Assembly (NCBI GenBank): GCA_016285245.1
Contig: JAEEQH010000002.1
Location: 1-64,000, forward strand
DNA: 64,000 nt
DNA from: Prevotella sp.
GTDB lineage: Bacteria > Bacteroidota > Bacteroidia > Bacteroidales > Bacteroidaceae
Direction of reading: 5' to 3'
Of this stretch, positions 1 to 13,359 are shown one piece after another. The position numbers were made by a program, and so were the translations under genes. Under the pieces are notes generated by a model, which worked only from the letters and a program-made list of their open reading frames with translations, was not told the origin of the DNA and searched no databases. Position 1 is the stretch's first letter. Every line of letters begins with the position of its first letter.

Positions 1-2
1 AT

Positions 3-103
3 CCTACCTATCCTACCTATCCTACACCCAGAGCAATGCTTAATGCATAATGCTCAATGCATAATGTTATGCCCGTGGGTGTAGGATAGGCAGGATAGGT
101 AGG
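3..103. repeat. 28-bp inverted repeat flanking a short tandem-repeat loop
   Basis: Bases 3-30 and 76-103 are reverse complements with one mismatch in 28 positions. Both arms are built from CCTACCTAT/CCTACACCCA-like blocks. The 45-base loop holds repeated AATGC(A/T)TAATG words. Transcribed in either direction it would fold into a long hairpin. No gene is seen inside. It could be a small non-autonomous repeat element or a terminator of a gene to the left of the window; no target-site duplication can be checked because the left side is cut off. Confidence 0.8.
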
Positions 104-398
104 TTATTTCCTTGTTTCAGTATTATATGCACGTACACGCGCGCGAGGCTCGTGGAAACGAATGGGTGTTTTTCTGGAAAAGAATTGGAAAGAATAGGAA
201 ATAATTGAATCCAAAAATTGCAAATAAATTTATTCTAATTGTTGAACATAATTCTTGCCCATTATTGCTTATTGTTTTCCAAAAACAATGAGGGTATAAA
301 TATTCATTTTGAAAATTATCATTAGAAAAATTAAGGTCAATTTGGATGATTTGTTTCTTAAAAATACCAATTAATTGCTGTTCGTGACCCGGTCGTCT
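104..398. other. AT-rich intergenic stretch, no gene recognised
   Basis: The only long reading frame here (123-542, minus) has a composition unlike a real gene, no recognisable domain, and takes part of its length from the tandem array at 399-483. I see no RNA gene or promoter of the usual TAnnTTTG form. Confidence 0.6.
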
Positions 399-483
399 GA
401 AAAGGAGGACCTTTAGCCGCGAAAAGGTCATCTTTAGAAACGAGAAGGTGACCTTTAGCGACGAAAAGGTGGTCTTATAAAGC
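399..483. repeat. Tandem array, four 21-22 bp palindromic units
   Basis: Units are 399-420 (22 bp), 421-441, 442-462 and 463-483 (21 bp each). Each begins GA(A/G)AAGG and holds a small inverted repeat; three have the core AAG-N5-CTT and the first AAG-N6-CTT. The best unit contains AAGGTGACCTT. The 21-bp period gives a seven-residue repeat when translated on the minus strand, which explains a spurious reading frame. The same architecture with other sequence recurs at 37320-37403 and 60431-60517. Confidence 0.8.
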
Positions 484-528
484 ATAAATATGCGGATAAT
501 TATACGGTCAGGCAAACTACTGTAGAAA

Positions 529-558
529 GGGCTGATTCCCACTCATGAGAATCAGCCC
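529..558 (-). terminator. Terminator hairpin after the GH2 gene
   Basis: GGGCTGATTC (529-538) and GAATCAGCCC (549-558) form a perfect 10-bp stem with a 10-base loop. On the minus strand it is followed by a short TTTCT tract. It lies 28 bp past the stop codon of the beta-galactosidase gene and would end that operon. The T tract is weak. Confidence 0.65.
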
Positions 559-586
559 GATTTCGTTGTCAGCAAAGGCGCGAGGG

Positions 587-3877
<3,291 letters not shown>

Positions 3878-3909
3878 TCAATAGGTTATGGTATGCTGTT
3901 CAACAATTA

Positions 3910-4617
3910 CTACAACAGCGAGAAAGCGACGTCCATCATGTGGGTGAAGGTGGTCTGACGCTCCTCGGCGGTGGTCTGCTCGCCCGTCAGTACATGGTCC
4001 GAAATCGTCAGGAGGACCAGTGCGCGCTTGCCGGCGCGGGCAGCATTCATGTAGAGTGCCGAGGCCTCCATCTCGATGGCCAGCACGCCCATGTTTATCC
4101 ACTTGTCGTTGTGGGGGTTCTCCGAGTAGAACATGTCCGATGACAGCACGTTGCCCACCTTATACTTATAGCCGAAGCGCTCGCAGGCCTCGACGGCACC
4201 CCGTGCAAGCGAGAAGTCGGCGATGGGTGCGAAGGTGCCAGGCAGCTCGTACTGTGCGGCGTAGTTGGAGTTCGTGCACGCTCCCATAGCCACCACGAGG
4301 TCGCCCACATGCAGGTCTTTGTTGATGGAGCCCGCAGAGCCCACGCGGATGATGGTCTTGACGTCGTAGAAGTTGTAGAGCTCGTAGGTGTAGATGCCTA
4401 TCGAGGGGATGCCCATGCCGTGGCCCATGACGCTGACGCGCTTGCCCTTGTAGGTGCCGGTATATCCGAGCATTCCGCGGACGCTGTTGAACAGGACGGG
4501 ATTCTCCAGGAACTTTTCGGCCATGAACTTCGCACGCAGGGGGTCGCCGGCCATGATGACGGTCTCGGCAATCTCTCCCGGCTTTGCGCTGATGTGCGGG
4601 GTTGGTGTGTTGCTCAT
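3910..4617 (-). CDS. deoD: Purine nucleoside phosphorylase, DeoD type
   Basis: The 235-residue cytosolic enzyme splits purine (deoxy)ribonucleosides with phosphate into base and (deoxy)ribose 1-phosphate, for nucleoside salvage. The length and sequence match the hexameric DeoD family: phosphate-binding [10 protein letters not shown] near residue 22, RVGSAGS near residue 87, IEMEASA near 178, and the catalytic Asp in [11 protein letters not shown] near 203. It lies between two carbohydrate-active enzyme genes on the same strand (33 bp after the esterase, 65 bp before the beta-galactosidase), an odd place for a salvage gene. No promoter element of its own is visible, so it is probably co-transcribed with them. 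Confidence 0.95.
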   Translation of the reverse strand: MSNTPTPHISAKPGEIAETVIMAGDPLRAKFMAEKFLENPVLFNSVRGMLGYTGTYKGKRVSVMGHGMGIPSIGIYTYELYNFYDVKTIIRVGSAGSINKDLHVGDLVVAMGACTNSNYAAQYELPGTFAPIADFSLARGAVEACERFGYKYKVGNVLSSDMFYSENPHNDKWINMGVLAIEMEASALYMNAARAGKRALVLLTISDHVLTGEQTTAEERQTTFTHMMDVAFSLL

Positions 4618-4650
4618 AATCTAATATGTTTTAGGGTTACATTTTAGCGG

Positions 4651-5868
4651 TTACAGTTTCTTGGTGTTGACAATCTCGATGTTGCTGGTATTCGTCTTCT
4701 TGCCCAGGAGGAACTTGTCGATGAACGCCTCTACCTCCGGGAACTGGCTCTCGGGCAGCTGGCAATGGCCGTGGCCGTCGACGATGCTCCAGCCCATGCG
4801 GTCGCCGATGCCGAAGCTCTTCCACACCTCTTTCGCGGCCTTTGCCGATACGAGCATCGAGCCGTCGGCCAGCCACTCGTAGTCGGGGTTACCGAGCAGC
4901 AGGAGGGCACGCGGACAGACCAGCGCACAGAGCTCGTGCTGGTCGTAGGGCAGCCGGTAGACGCTGTCGCCGTGGAAGTTCTCCTTCTGGCTCTCCTGGA
5001 ACCAGTGGTAGTCGGTCTTGTCGAGGTCCTCCAGATTCTTGCCGGCCAGCGTCGACTCGTGGGAGGTACGCCAGGCGGCAGCACCGCCGCCACCAGGCTC
5101 CTGGGCGATGGTCAGGGCCACACGTTCGTCGAAGGCACCGCAGTAGAGGGCCATCTTACCGGCATAGGAACAGCCCGAGACGCCGATGTGCTTCGTGTCA
5201 ATCTTCGTCACCTCGGGGCCCAGCTGCTGCAGGCCGTCGATGAGGCGGCTCAGTCCCCAAGCCCACATGCTGTAGGCGCCGTTGTCCTTCAGCGAGGGAT
5301 AGAGGCGGTCGAAGTCGTGCTCGCCACGCTCGTGGTGACGTCCGAACTGTCCGTAGTCGTTCACCTGCTTCTCGTTGAAGTTCAGCGTGGCGATGGGACG
5401 GTTCTCGAAGAGCTGTCGCGGCAGGGCGAGCATACTCGTGCCAATCATCAGGGCATAGGGCGGCTGTCCCACCTTCGGGTAGCGGATGGTGGAGCGGAGT
5501 GTCAGGGTGTGGCCATTAACAGTGACGTTGACGGTCAGCGTGTCGCCGTTCATCCGAGCCACGACGGCGCCGTCGGGAACGGTAGGCTTCGTGCCGATGC
5601 CATAGTGCTGTATCATGTGGCTGATCTCCGAGCGACGCTGTGCCCAGTCGGCGAACTTCGTGACGCGACCCTTGCCGTTAGCCCAGGCCATCGCGTCGGG
5701 CAGGTCCTTGATGACCGGAAGCTGGTCGACGGTGGGCATCGCCGGAGCGGCGAAGGCGGCACCAGTATTCTCTACGTTGTAAACTTGTGGAACGGCCGTC
5801 CGCTGGGCTGTCATCGTGGTGATGCAGCCACACATCAGGCCGATTGTCAGAAATGCAATCTTCTTCAT
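4651..5868 (-). CDS. CE15-like glucuronoyl esterase / acetyl xylan esterase-type hydrolase
   Basis: A 405-residue exported alpha/beta hydrolase. The signal peptide (residues 1-21) ends A-Q. The nucleophile elbow GCSYAGK lies near residue 235, followed by an AQEPGGGGAAAWR segment, and a C-terminal DGHGHCQLPES holds the likely catalytic His. This arrangement is that of carbohydrate esterase family 15, which breaks esters between lignin alcohols and 4-O-methyl-glucuronic acid on xylan. The usual elbow is GCSRxGK; here the Arg is Tyr, so activity could be altered or the substrate different. It is first in a run with purine nucleoside phosphorylase and GH2, behind a promoter at 5906-5913. Family assignment is good, substrate uncertain. 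Confidence 0.8.
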   Translation of the reverse strand: MKKIAFLTIGLMCGCITTMTAQRTAVPQVYNVENTGAAFAAPAMPTVDQLPVIKDLPDAMAWANGKGRVTKFADWAQRRSEISHMIQHYGIGTKPTVPDGAVVARMNGDTLTVNVTVNGHTLTLRSTIRYPKVGQPPYALMIGTSMLALPRQLFENRPIATLNFNEKQVNDYGQFGRHHERGEHDFDRLYPSLKDNGAYSMWAWGLSRLIDGLQQLGPEVTKIDTKHIGVSGCSYAGKMALYCGAFDERVALTIAQEPGGGGAAAWRTSHESTLAGKNLEDLDKTDYHWFQESQKENFHGDSVYRLPYDQHELCALVCPRALLLLGNPDYEWLADGSMLVSAKAAKEVWKSFGIGDRMGWSIVDGHGHCQLPESQFPEVEAFIDKFLLGKKTNTSNIEIVNTKKL

Positions 5869-5905
5869 TTTGAGGCTTTAGTTTATTGGTTTCAGTATTT
5901 TGTCG

Positions 5906-5913
5906 CAAAGATA
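5906..5913 (-). promoter_or_regulatory. -7 element (TATCTTTG) for the esterase-deoD-GH2 run
   Basis: The minus strand reads TATCTTTG 37 bp upstream of the esterase ATG, matching the Bacteroidetes -7 consensus TAnnTTTG. The -33 element is not clear. Confidence 0.7.
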
Positions 5914-5946
5914 CGAATAAAGTTTCAGACTACCATAAAAAAAGAC

Positions 5947-5988
5947 GAAAAAAAAAGAGAGCCATACTCGCGGGGAGTACAGTTCTCT
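5947..5988 (-). terminator. Rho-independent terminator after rplT
   Basis: On the minus strand a 14-position stem (5975-5988 with 5956-5969, one mismatch and two G-U pairs) is followed by about ten T residues. It lies 26 bp past the rplT stop codon and ends the infC-rpmI-rplT operon. Confidence 0.85.
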
Positions 5989-6013
5989 TTATCTTGCGAA
6001 CGTGTCGTTGTTC

Positions 6014-6358
6014 TTACTTCACCTTCTCAACGATGGCCTTGAAAGCCTCGGGGTTGTTCATGGCGAGGTCGGCGAGCACCTTGCGGTTGATCTCGATGCC
6101 GGCTTTCGTCAGAGCACCCATGAGCTGAGAGTAGCTCATGCCGTTGATACGTGCAGCAGCGTTGATACGCTGAATCCAGAGTGAGCGGAAAGCGCGCTTC
6201 TTGTTGCGGCGGTCACGATAGGCGTAGGTGAGACCCTTCTCCCACGTGTTCTTTGCTACTGTCCAAACATTCTTACGAGCTCCAAAGTAGCCACGGGTGA
6301 GCTTCAAAATTCTCTTGCGCTTTGCTCTTGATGCGACGTGATTTACTGATCTTGGCAT
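6014..6358 (-). CDS. rplT: 50S ribosomal protein L20
   Basis: A 114-residue basic protein with the full L20 sequence: [19 protein letters not shown] at the start, then the GYFGARKN and [15 protein letters not shown] segments that bind 23S rRNA. L20 is needed early in assembly of the 50S subunit. It is last in infC-rpmI-rplT, 37 bp after rpmI, and is followed by a strong terminator. In other bacteria L20 represses its own operon by binding a leader RNA. No matching leader was identified here. Confidence 0.98.
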   Translation of the reverse strand: MPRSVNHVASRAKRKRILKLTRGYFGARKNVWTVAKNTWEKGLTYAYRDRRNKKRAFRSLWIQRINAAARINGMSYSQLMGALTKAGIEINRKVLADLAMNNPEAFKAIVEKVK

Positions 6359-6395
6359 AGTTTTCTTACTTCTTTAATGTTCGACAATAGGTGGA

Positions 6396-6593
6396 TTAAC
6401 GGAGACACAACAGGTCGCGTACCTGCTTCATGTTTGTCTGGTCGACGATGGTGGAACCGCAGAGGTTGCGCTTCTGCTTCTTGGTTTTCTTCGTCAGGAT
6501 GTGGCTGTGGTAAGCGTGGTGTCTCTTGACCTTACCTGTACCGGTGAACGAGAATCTCTTCTTGGCGCCGGAATTTGTCTTTACTTTTGGCAT
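6396..6593 (-). CDS. rpmI: 50S ribosomal protein L35
   Basis: A 65-residue highly basic protein with the L35 hallmark [14 protein letters not shown] near the start and KTKKQKRNL in the middle. It is a small component of the large ribosomal subunit. The order infC-rpmI-rplT is conserved across bacteria. The 124-bp gap to infC is longer than usual and contains a small palindromic repeat element (6688-6709). Confidence 0.98.
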   Translation of the reverse strand: MPKVKTNSGAKKRFSFTGTGKVKRHHAYHSHILTKKTKKQKRNLCGSTIVDQTNMKQVRDLLCLR

Positions 6594-6687
6594 TTTTTTT
6601 AAGTGTTTAATTTGTTATTAATAATCGGCGGCTACGCATATACCGGGCGCGCTGCCTTTTGCTTCGCAAATTGATAATTCTTGCCTT

Positions 6688-6709
6688 GCAAGCGACCATA
6701 GGTCGAGCG
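6688..6709. repeat. GCAAGCGA...GTCGAGCG hairpin element, copy 1
   Basis: GCAAGCGA (6688-6695) and GTCGAGCG (6702-6709) flank a small hairpin, CGACC-ATA-GGTCG. The same two flanks around a different hairpin occur at 9601-9629. It lies between infC and rpmI, inside the operon. Confidence 0.55.
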
Positions 6710-6717
6710 GACAATTT

Positions 6718-7419
6718 TTATTCCTCCTCTGTCTCCGTCAGCTTCTTCAGAGCGTCGGCGCTGATCTTGGCGTTTGCCAGGAGTCCGCCGTTAGCGGGTT
6801 TCTCCGTGTCCACCTCCTGGGCGGCGGGCTTGGTGTTCTCCTTGGCGTCCTGTGCTGATGCCTCGCGGTCGCGAGCCTGCTGGCTCTTCTTGGCGACGCC
6901 AGCCTTCTTGGGAGCGAGATAGAGGAACATCTTCTTTCCTTCGAGCGACGGCATGGACTCTACCTTGCCGTACTCCTCAAGGTCGTTAGCGAACCTCAGC
7001 AGCAGCACTTCGCCCTGCTCCTTGAACAGGATGGAGCGTCCACGGAAAAATACGTACGCGCGTACCTTATTACCTTCCTCAAGGAACTCCTTGGCGTGCT
7101 TGAGCTTGAACTGGTAGTCGTGCTCGTCGGTCTGTGGTCCGAAACGGATTTCCTTGACCTCCACCTTCACCTGCTTGGCTTTCATTTCCTTAGCACGCTT
7201 CTTCTGCTGGTAGAGGAACTTTGAGTAGTCGATGAGACGGCATACTGGCGGGTTGGCGTTGGGTGAGATCTCGACGAGGTCTACGCCTTGCTCTCGGGCC
7301 ATATTGAGGGCATCGCGGGTAGGCATAACGGTCGAACCGTTGTCGCCGACGATGCGTACTTCACGTACTCGTATCTGTTCGTTGACACGGTACTGTTGCT
7401 TCATTTTGTCATTCTTCAT
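6718..7419 (-). CDS. infC: Translation initiation factor IF-3
   Basis: IF-3 binds the 30S subunit, prevents early joining of the 50S subunit and proofreads start-codon selection. The N-terminal domain starts at [19 protein letters not shown] (about residues 10-28), and the C-terminal domain holds [24 protein letters not shown] residues (about 88-175). After residue 175 there is a 55-residue low-complexity tail rich in Lys, Ala and Glu that the core IF-3 fold does not need; similar tails are common in Bacteroidetes. The start is an ordinary ATG here, not the AUU known from E. coli. It is first in the infC-rpmI-rplT operon. Confidence 0.96.
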   Translation of the reverse strand: MKNDKMKQQYRVNEQIRVREVRIVGDNGSTVMPTRDALNMAREQGVDLVEISPNANPPVCRLIDYSKFLYQQKKRAKEMKAKQVKVEVKEIRFGPQTDEHDYQFKLKHAKEFLEEGNKVRAYVFFRGRSILFKEQGEVLLLRFANDLEEYGKVESMPSLEGKKMFLYLAPKKAGVAKKSQQARDREASAQDAKENTKPAAQEVDTEKPANGGLLANAKISADALKKLTETEEE

Positions 7420-7444
7420 CTACTACTTTTTGAGAAATCGGCTG

Positions 7445-7475
7445 CAAAATTACAAAAAATCAGCGAATTAGCAAA
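7445..7475 (-). promoter_or_regulatory. Promoter of infC-rpmI-rplT
   Basis: On the minus strand TAATTTTG (7445-7452) matches the -7 consensus, with TTTG at 7472-7475 and a 19-bp gap. It lies 26 bp upstream of the infC start codon. Confidence 0.75.
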
Positions 7476-7500
7476 ATTTTTCTCAATATTTTTCTGCTGT

Positions 7501-9636
<2,136 letters not shown>

Positions 9637-11940
9637 TTATTTTATGAGCACCTTGCGGCCCCCGACGATGTAGACGCCACGCGAGGGCTTGCTGACGCGA
9701 CGGCCCTGCAGGTCGTAAACGGCTGCTGGCTGGTCACGGTCGGCCACCTGTACGTCGCGGATTGCTGTAACACCTGCTGCTGCACGGTATTCGGCCAGCT
9801 CGTCCTCGCTGATGATGATCCATTGCTGCGAGGTGGCTTTGTTAGTGAAGTCGAATTCGACGGCGGTGAGCGGCGAGTAGCCGAGGGTGCCGACCAACGG
9901 CCTGGCGTTCATCGCCTTGAAGCCGTTGCTGTCAGTCCAAGTCAGCCAGTAGCCGTGCGTCTTCTTGGCCGTTGCGCCTTTGCCGATGGTGACGTCCGTA
10001 CGGTCGGGCATCAGCTGGAACCACTCGGTGGACGTAGGCTTCGTCGTCGATTTGGTTTGTATGCCCGTTGCATGGGTGAGGTAGCGCCCTGTGGCGGCGT
10101 TGCGGAAGAGGTAGTAGCAGTTCTTCGCGTCGTACTCCAGGTACCAGGCTGCCGAGTCGCTGATGGCCTCGTCCAGGAAGTTCTCCTTCCATGCTACGAT
10201 CATCGACGTGCGCTGGAAGGCGACACCCGTGCCGAGTCCGCTCTCAGCGTTCTTGTTCATCAGGTAGTACTTCTTCATCTCGTCAAAGTTGTAAGCATAG
10301 CCGGAGATGCCGTTATGCTGCGTCACTCGATAGTCGCTCGACGTGGGGTCGAGGCCGTCGATGAACATACCGTAGAGGATGCACATGCCGCCGATGTACT
10401 GCAGCTCCTGATGCTTATCCTTGTCGGCACCATTGACGAGCCAGTCGAACGACGCGTTGGTACCCCAAGCGTGCTGACGGTCACCAACGACCGTGTAGTT
10501 GCTGTTGCCCTGCTGGTTCTCCAGGAACTGGTACACCCTGTTTGCCTCGCGACCGAGCCACGTCCCACTGTGCAGGTTCTCGTCGGCATAGCGTGCATGG
10601 GTGCCCACACCAACGCCGTGACCCGTCTCGTGGAGGACGGTACCGATGGCCTGGTTGCCGGCATTGGGACCTATGCGCATCCATCCGCCGTACGAGCAGT
10701 CGGCCGTCGGTGTGTTAGCGCCGTAGTGGCCTGACAGGTGGAAGCCCATGATGCCCGTCCACTCGTTGAAGTAGTCGATGGTCTGCTGGATAGCCGTCCG
10801 GCAGCGCTCGTTGGCAGCGGCGTCAGGGGCACCTTCGTTCCAGGAACCCGAACAAGTACCCTTGGGATGCGTCACAATCTTCACCTCGTCGCCGTAGGCC
10901 ACCTCATAGAAACTGTTCAGGATGTACGGGCGCAGGTAGTAGACGGTCGACGGCGTCAGACCCTTGACGTGGAAGATGTTGCCGTTCAGCGTAAACTTCT
11001 TCGTCGTACGCTCGTCAAGTACCGTTGGCTCGTGGCTGGTGCTCCAGCAGACACCCTGTTCCAAGACGCTACTGCCCGTCATCGTGGCACGCATCAGCGC
11101 CTCGTGGGCTCCAGTGAGCACGTAGTGGTCGGTCTTCGTCACGCGCGGGGCCACGCCAGCCGTCCCCGTGGGATTGGCGATGCGGTAGGCGAAGAGAGCC
11201 TTCTCCAACAGCACCTTCTCGTCGGCCGTTGCCGAGCGCAGAGCTTTAGCGGCATTGCTGATATCGGTGTCCTCCGACGCCTCTGTCAGCGCCTTCGCGG
11301 CGGCCAGGGCATTGGTAAAGGCCTCCGCATGGTTGTACGTCGAGGCAATCTCCTCGGGTACTGACAGCGCCTCGGCAGCATCAATCAGTTGCTGTACGAA
11401 GCCCAGGGCTGTCGCCTTGTCAACATCACCTATTTTATAAAGGCGGAAGTTGTCAATGGCCAGCCAGTTGCCCTGAGCGTTCTGGGCTACATAACCAATC
11501 TCAACCGAGCCCGCCACACAGGTAAACTCCACCGAGTAGTCGTCGGGCGTGTAGACCGTTGTCTGCTCGCTGCCGGCGAAGATGTAGGCACCCGTGCATT
11601 GGCGGCTGGTGCTGCTCTGCGACAGGTTCTGCGCACCTACCGTCAGGCGATACACCCCCATCGGCAAGTCCTCCAGCGTCTGGCGGACAGAGCCGTTACC
11701 GGCAATGGATACCGACGACACCCACTTTTCCATATATGTGCCACCAGCCTTCATCGTGAACGAGTCGTTCGTCTGGAGACCGAAGTCCGAGACAGTCCAC
11801 CCGTTCGTGCCACTCTCGAAGCTGGGGTTCGTGATGTACTTCGTCATGTCCTGCTGCGCCTGTACCGAAGTGACGGCCAGAAGCGCGAACAGGCAGGTAA
11901 AGAGCAAACTCTTGCGATTCATAATAGTAGTCATATTCAT
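9637..11940 (-). CDS. Exported multidomain protein with metzincin-like zinc peptidase motif
   Basis: A 767-residue exported protein. The N-terminus carries a signal peptide ending V-Q-A-Q (about residue 28); the start may be the ATG six codons further in. Visible parts in order are a carbohydrate-binding-like sandwich beginning NPSFESGTNGW (about 37-172), a helical linker (about 175-250), a fibronectin-III-like domain (about 265-360), the peptidase-like domain with HETGHGVGVGTH near residue 434, a lectin-like stretch (CYYLFRNAATGRYLTH, about 610-700) and a C-terminal tail (VYDLQGRRV...GVYIVGGRKV) like those on exported Prevotella proteins. HExxHxxGxxH is the zinc-binding signature of metzincins. 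The target is unknown; glycoprotein or mucin digestion is possible but is inference. Confidence 0.75.
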   Translation of the reverse strand: MNMTTIMNRKSLLFTCLFALLAVTSVQAQQDMTKYITNPSFESGTNGWTVSDFGLQTNDSFTMKAGGTYMEKWVSSVSIAGNGSVRQTLEDLPMGVYRLTVGAQNLSQSSTSRQCTGAYIFAGSEQTTVYTPDDYSVEFTCVAGSVEIGYVAQNAQGNWLAIDNFRLYKIGDVDKATALGFVQQLIDAAEALSVPEEIASTYNHAEAFTNALAAAKALTEASEDTDISNAAKALRSATADEKVLLEKALFAYRIANPTGTAGVAPRVTKTDHYVLTGAHEALMRATMTGSSVLEQGVCWSTSHEPTVLDERTTKKFTLNGNIFHVKGLTPSTVYYLRPYILNSFYEVAYGDEVKIVTHPKGTCSGSWNEGAPDAAANERCRTAIQQTIDYFNEWTGIMGFHLSGHYGANTPTADCSYGGWMRIGPNAGNQAIGTVLHETGHGVGVGTHARYADENLHSGTWLGREANRVYQFLENQQGNSNYTVVGDRQHAWGTNASFDWLVNGADKDKHQELQYIGGMCILYGMFIDGLDPTSSDYRVTQHNGISGYAYNFDEMKKYYLMNKNAESGLGTGVAFQRTSMIVAWKENFLDEAISDSAAWYLEYDAKNCYYLFRNAATGRYLTHATGIQTKSTTKPTSTEWFQLMPDRTDVTIGKGATAKKTHGYWLTWTDSNGFKAMNARPLVGTLGYSPLTAVEFDFTNKATSQQWIIISEDELAEYRAAAGVTAIRDVQVADRDQPAAVYDLQGRRVSKPSRGVYIVGGRKVLIK

Positions 11941-11960
11941 TGTTTATTCGTTTTATGTTG

Positions 11961-11992
11961 CAAAGATATGAAGTTTTTTTGAGAGTGACAAA
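11961..11992 (-). promoter_or_regulatory. Promoter of the metzincin-like gene
   Basis: On the minus strand TATCTTTG (11961-11968) and TTTG (11989-11992) are separated by 20 bp, matching the Bacteroidetes consensus, 20 bp upstream of the start codon. Confidence 0.8.
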
Positions 11993-12042
11993 TTTTTCAC
12001 CTATTATTTATTAGCGCCATTTTACTGATTCTGACGGATTTT

Positions 12043-12074
12043 TTTGGAGATTCCGCTGAAAAAGCGTATCTTTG
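12043..12074 (+). promoter_or_regulatory. Promoter of the small HExxH gene (and probably trmD)
   Basis: TTTG (12043-12046) and TATCTTTG (12067-12074) are separated by 20 bp. The position rules out translation start codons upstream of 12075 and supports the ATG at 12113. Confidence 0.8.
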
Positions 12075-12112
12075 CAGCGACGAAAAATACGCAAATAGCA
12101 GCAAACGACACA

Positions 12113-12586
12113 ATGAAGCAACATGGCATCAGACTCTTCGGACTGCTGCGACTGGTATGGCGGGCACGCCGTCCCAGCCAGGTGAACGACATGCCGGCCT
12201 TACCCGGCGGGTTCTGGCTGAAACGCGGCTACGATGCCCTGACGTTCTTCGGCACCATCATCACCGACAGCGTCAGCGAGGCAGAGTCGATGAACGGACG
12301 GCTGACGGCCATGAAGAACCACGAGATGATTCACCTGAAGCAGGCGATGTCGACGGGCGACTCCTGGTGGCGCTTCTACCGTCTGTACCTGCGCTACTGG
12401 TTCCAGGGCTGGCTCCACCGCAAGCGCTACCCGAGTGCTGCCTATCGCCTAAATCCGTTCGAGATGGAAGCCTACGAGCACATGCATGACCTGCATTATC
12501 TGGACAGTTGCACGGACGGCGCGACGGGATGGAAACGCTATGCAAACATGAGTGTGGAAGAAAGATACAAATACAAAAATAATTGA
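12113..12586 (+). CDS. Small HExxH-containing protein of unknown function
   Basis: I do not recognise this 157-residue protein by name. It contains NHEMIHLKQ near residue 66, an HExxH zinc-binding motif in a helical setting, followed by a Trp/Tyr/Arg-rich segment and NPFEMEAYEH, whose Glu residues could supply a further metal ligand. This layout resembles a minimal zinc peptidase core. There is no clear signal peptide; an aromatic stretch near residues 85-95 may contact membrane. The ATG at 12113 was chosen because the promoter at 12043-12074 lies within the longer frame. It precedes trmD by about 50 bp and may be co-transcribed with it. Confidence 0.65.
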   Translation: MKQHGIRLFGLLRLVWRARRPSQVNDMPALPGGFWLKRGYDALTFFGTIITDSVSEAESMNGRLTAMKNHEMIHLKQAMSTGDSWWRFYRLYLRYWFQGWLHRKRYPSAAYRLNPFEMEAYEHMHDLHYLDSCTDGATGWKRYANMSVEERYKYKNN

Positions 12587-12626
12587 CATAATTAGAATAT
12601 TAAAATTGACATAATTAGAATACAAA
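12581..12626. repeat. Two 23-bp direct repeats before trmD
   Basis: The word AATTGACATAATTAGAATA starts at 12581 and again at 12604, giving a 23-bp tandem duplication that spans the stop codon of the upstream gene and the leader of trmD. Confidence 0.85.
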
Positions 12627-12635
12627 CATTTAACA

Positions 12636-13316
12636 ATGAGAATAGACATCATTACCGTGCTGCCAGAGATGCTCGAGGGGTTTGTCCATGAGAGCATCCT
12701 GGCACGCGCAGAGAAGAAAGGTCTGGCGGAAATCCGACTGCACAACCTCCGCGACTACACCCTCGACAAGTGGCGCCGCGTGGACGACTACCCCTACGGC
12801 GGCTCGGCGGGGATGGTCATGCAATGCGAGCCCATAGACCGATGCATCACAGCCCTGAAGGCAGAGCGCGACTACGACGAGGTTATCTTCACATCGCCTG
12901 ACGGTGAGCGTTTCGACCAGCACATCGCCAACGAGCTGTCGCTGAAGGGCAACCTCATCATCCTTGCAGGCCACTACAAAGGCATCGACCAACGTGTGCG
13001 CGACCACTTGATTACCCGTGAAATCAGTATCGGCGACTTCGTGCTGACGGGTGGCGAACTGGTTGCTGCGATGATTGCCGACGCCGTCGTACGCGTCGTA
13101 CCGGGCGTCATCGGCGACGAGCAGAGTGCCCTCTCCGACTGTTTCCAGGACGACCTCCTGGCAGCGCCCATCTACACTCGTCCGGCTGACTACAAGGGCT
13201 GGAAGGTGCCCGACATCCTGCTCTCTGGCAACGAGGCCAAGATACGCAACTGGGAGCTGGAACAGGCACTCGAACGCACCCGCCGTCTGCGTCCCGATCT
13301 GCTGGACAAGGAGTGA
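12636..13316 (+). CDS. trmD: tRNA (guanine-37-N1) methyltransferase
   Basis: TrmD uses S-adenosylmethionine to methylate G37 next to the anticodon and so prevents frameshifting. The 226-residue length is close to the family norm. Characteristic parts are [16 protein letters not shown] at the start, [15 protein letters not shown] near residue 51, [10 protein letters not shown] near 110 and the SAM-binding knot [11 protein letters not shown] near 130. Unusually it is not next to rpsP, rimM or rplS but between a small HExxH gene and an alpha-galactosidase. A copy of the TTCGTG-type short repeat (13315-13333) follows. Confidence 0.97.
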   Translation: MRIDIITVLPEMLEGFVHESILARAEKKGLAEIRLHNLRDYTLDKWRRVDDYPYGGSAGMVMQCEPIDRCITALKAERDYDEVIFTSPDGERFDQHIANELSLKGNLIILAGHYKGIDQRVRDHLITREISIGDFVLTGGELVAAMIADAVVRVVPGVIGDEQSALSDCFQDDLLAAPIYTRPADYKGWKVPDILLSGNEAKIRNWELEQALERTRRLRPDLLDKE

Positions 13317-13359
13317 TTCGTGTAATTCGTGGTTAAAAAAGAATATAACATTATTGAAT

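Noticed and set aside
1..103. Insertion sequence end
   Set aside because: The inverted repeats enclose only 45 bases and no transposase is present, so an intact insertion sequence is not supported.
399..483. CRISPR array candidate
   Set aside because: Units are only 21-22 bp with no separate unique spacers, and no cas genes are in the window.
123..542. 139-codon frame on the minus strand at the left edge
   Set aside because: About a third of it is the translated 21-bp tandem array and the rest is AT-rich with no recognisable domain.
6594..6717. L20-type autoregulatory leader between infC and rpmI
   Set aside because: The gap is unusually long, but I could not find the pseudoknot features of known L20 leaders; the repeat element explains part of it.
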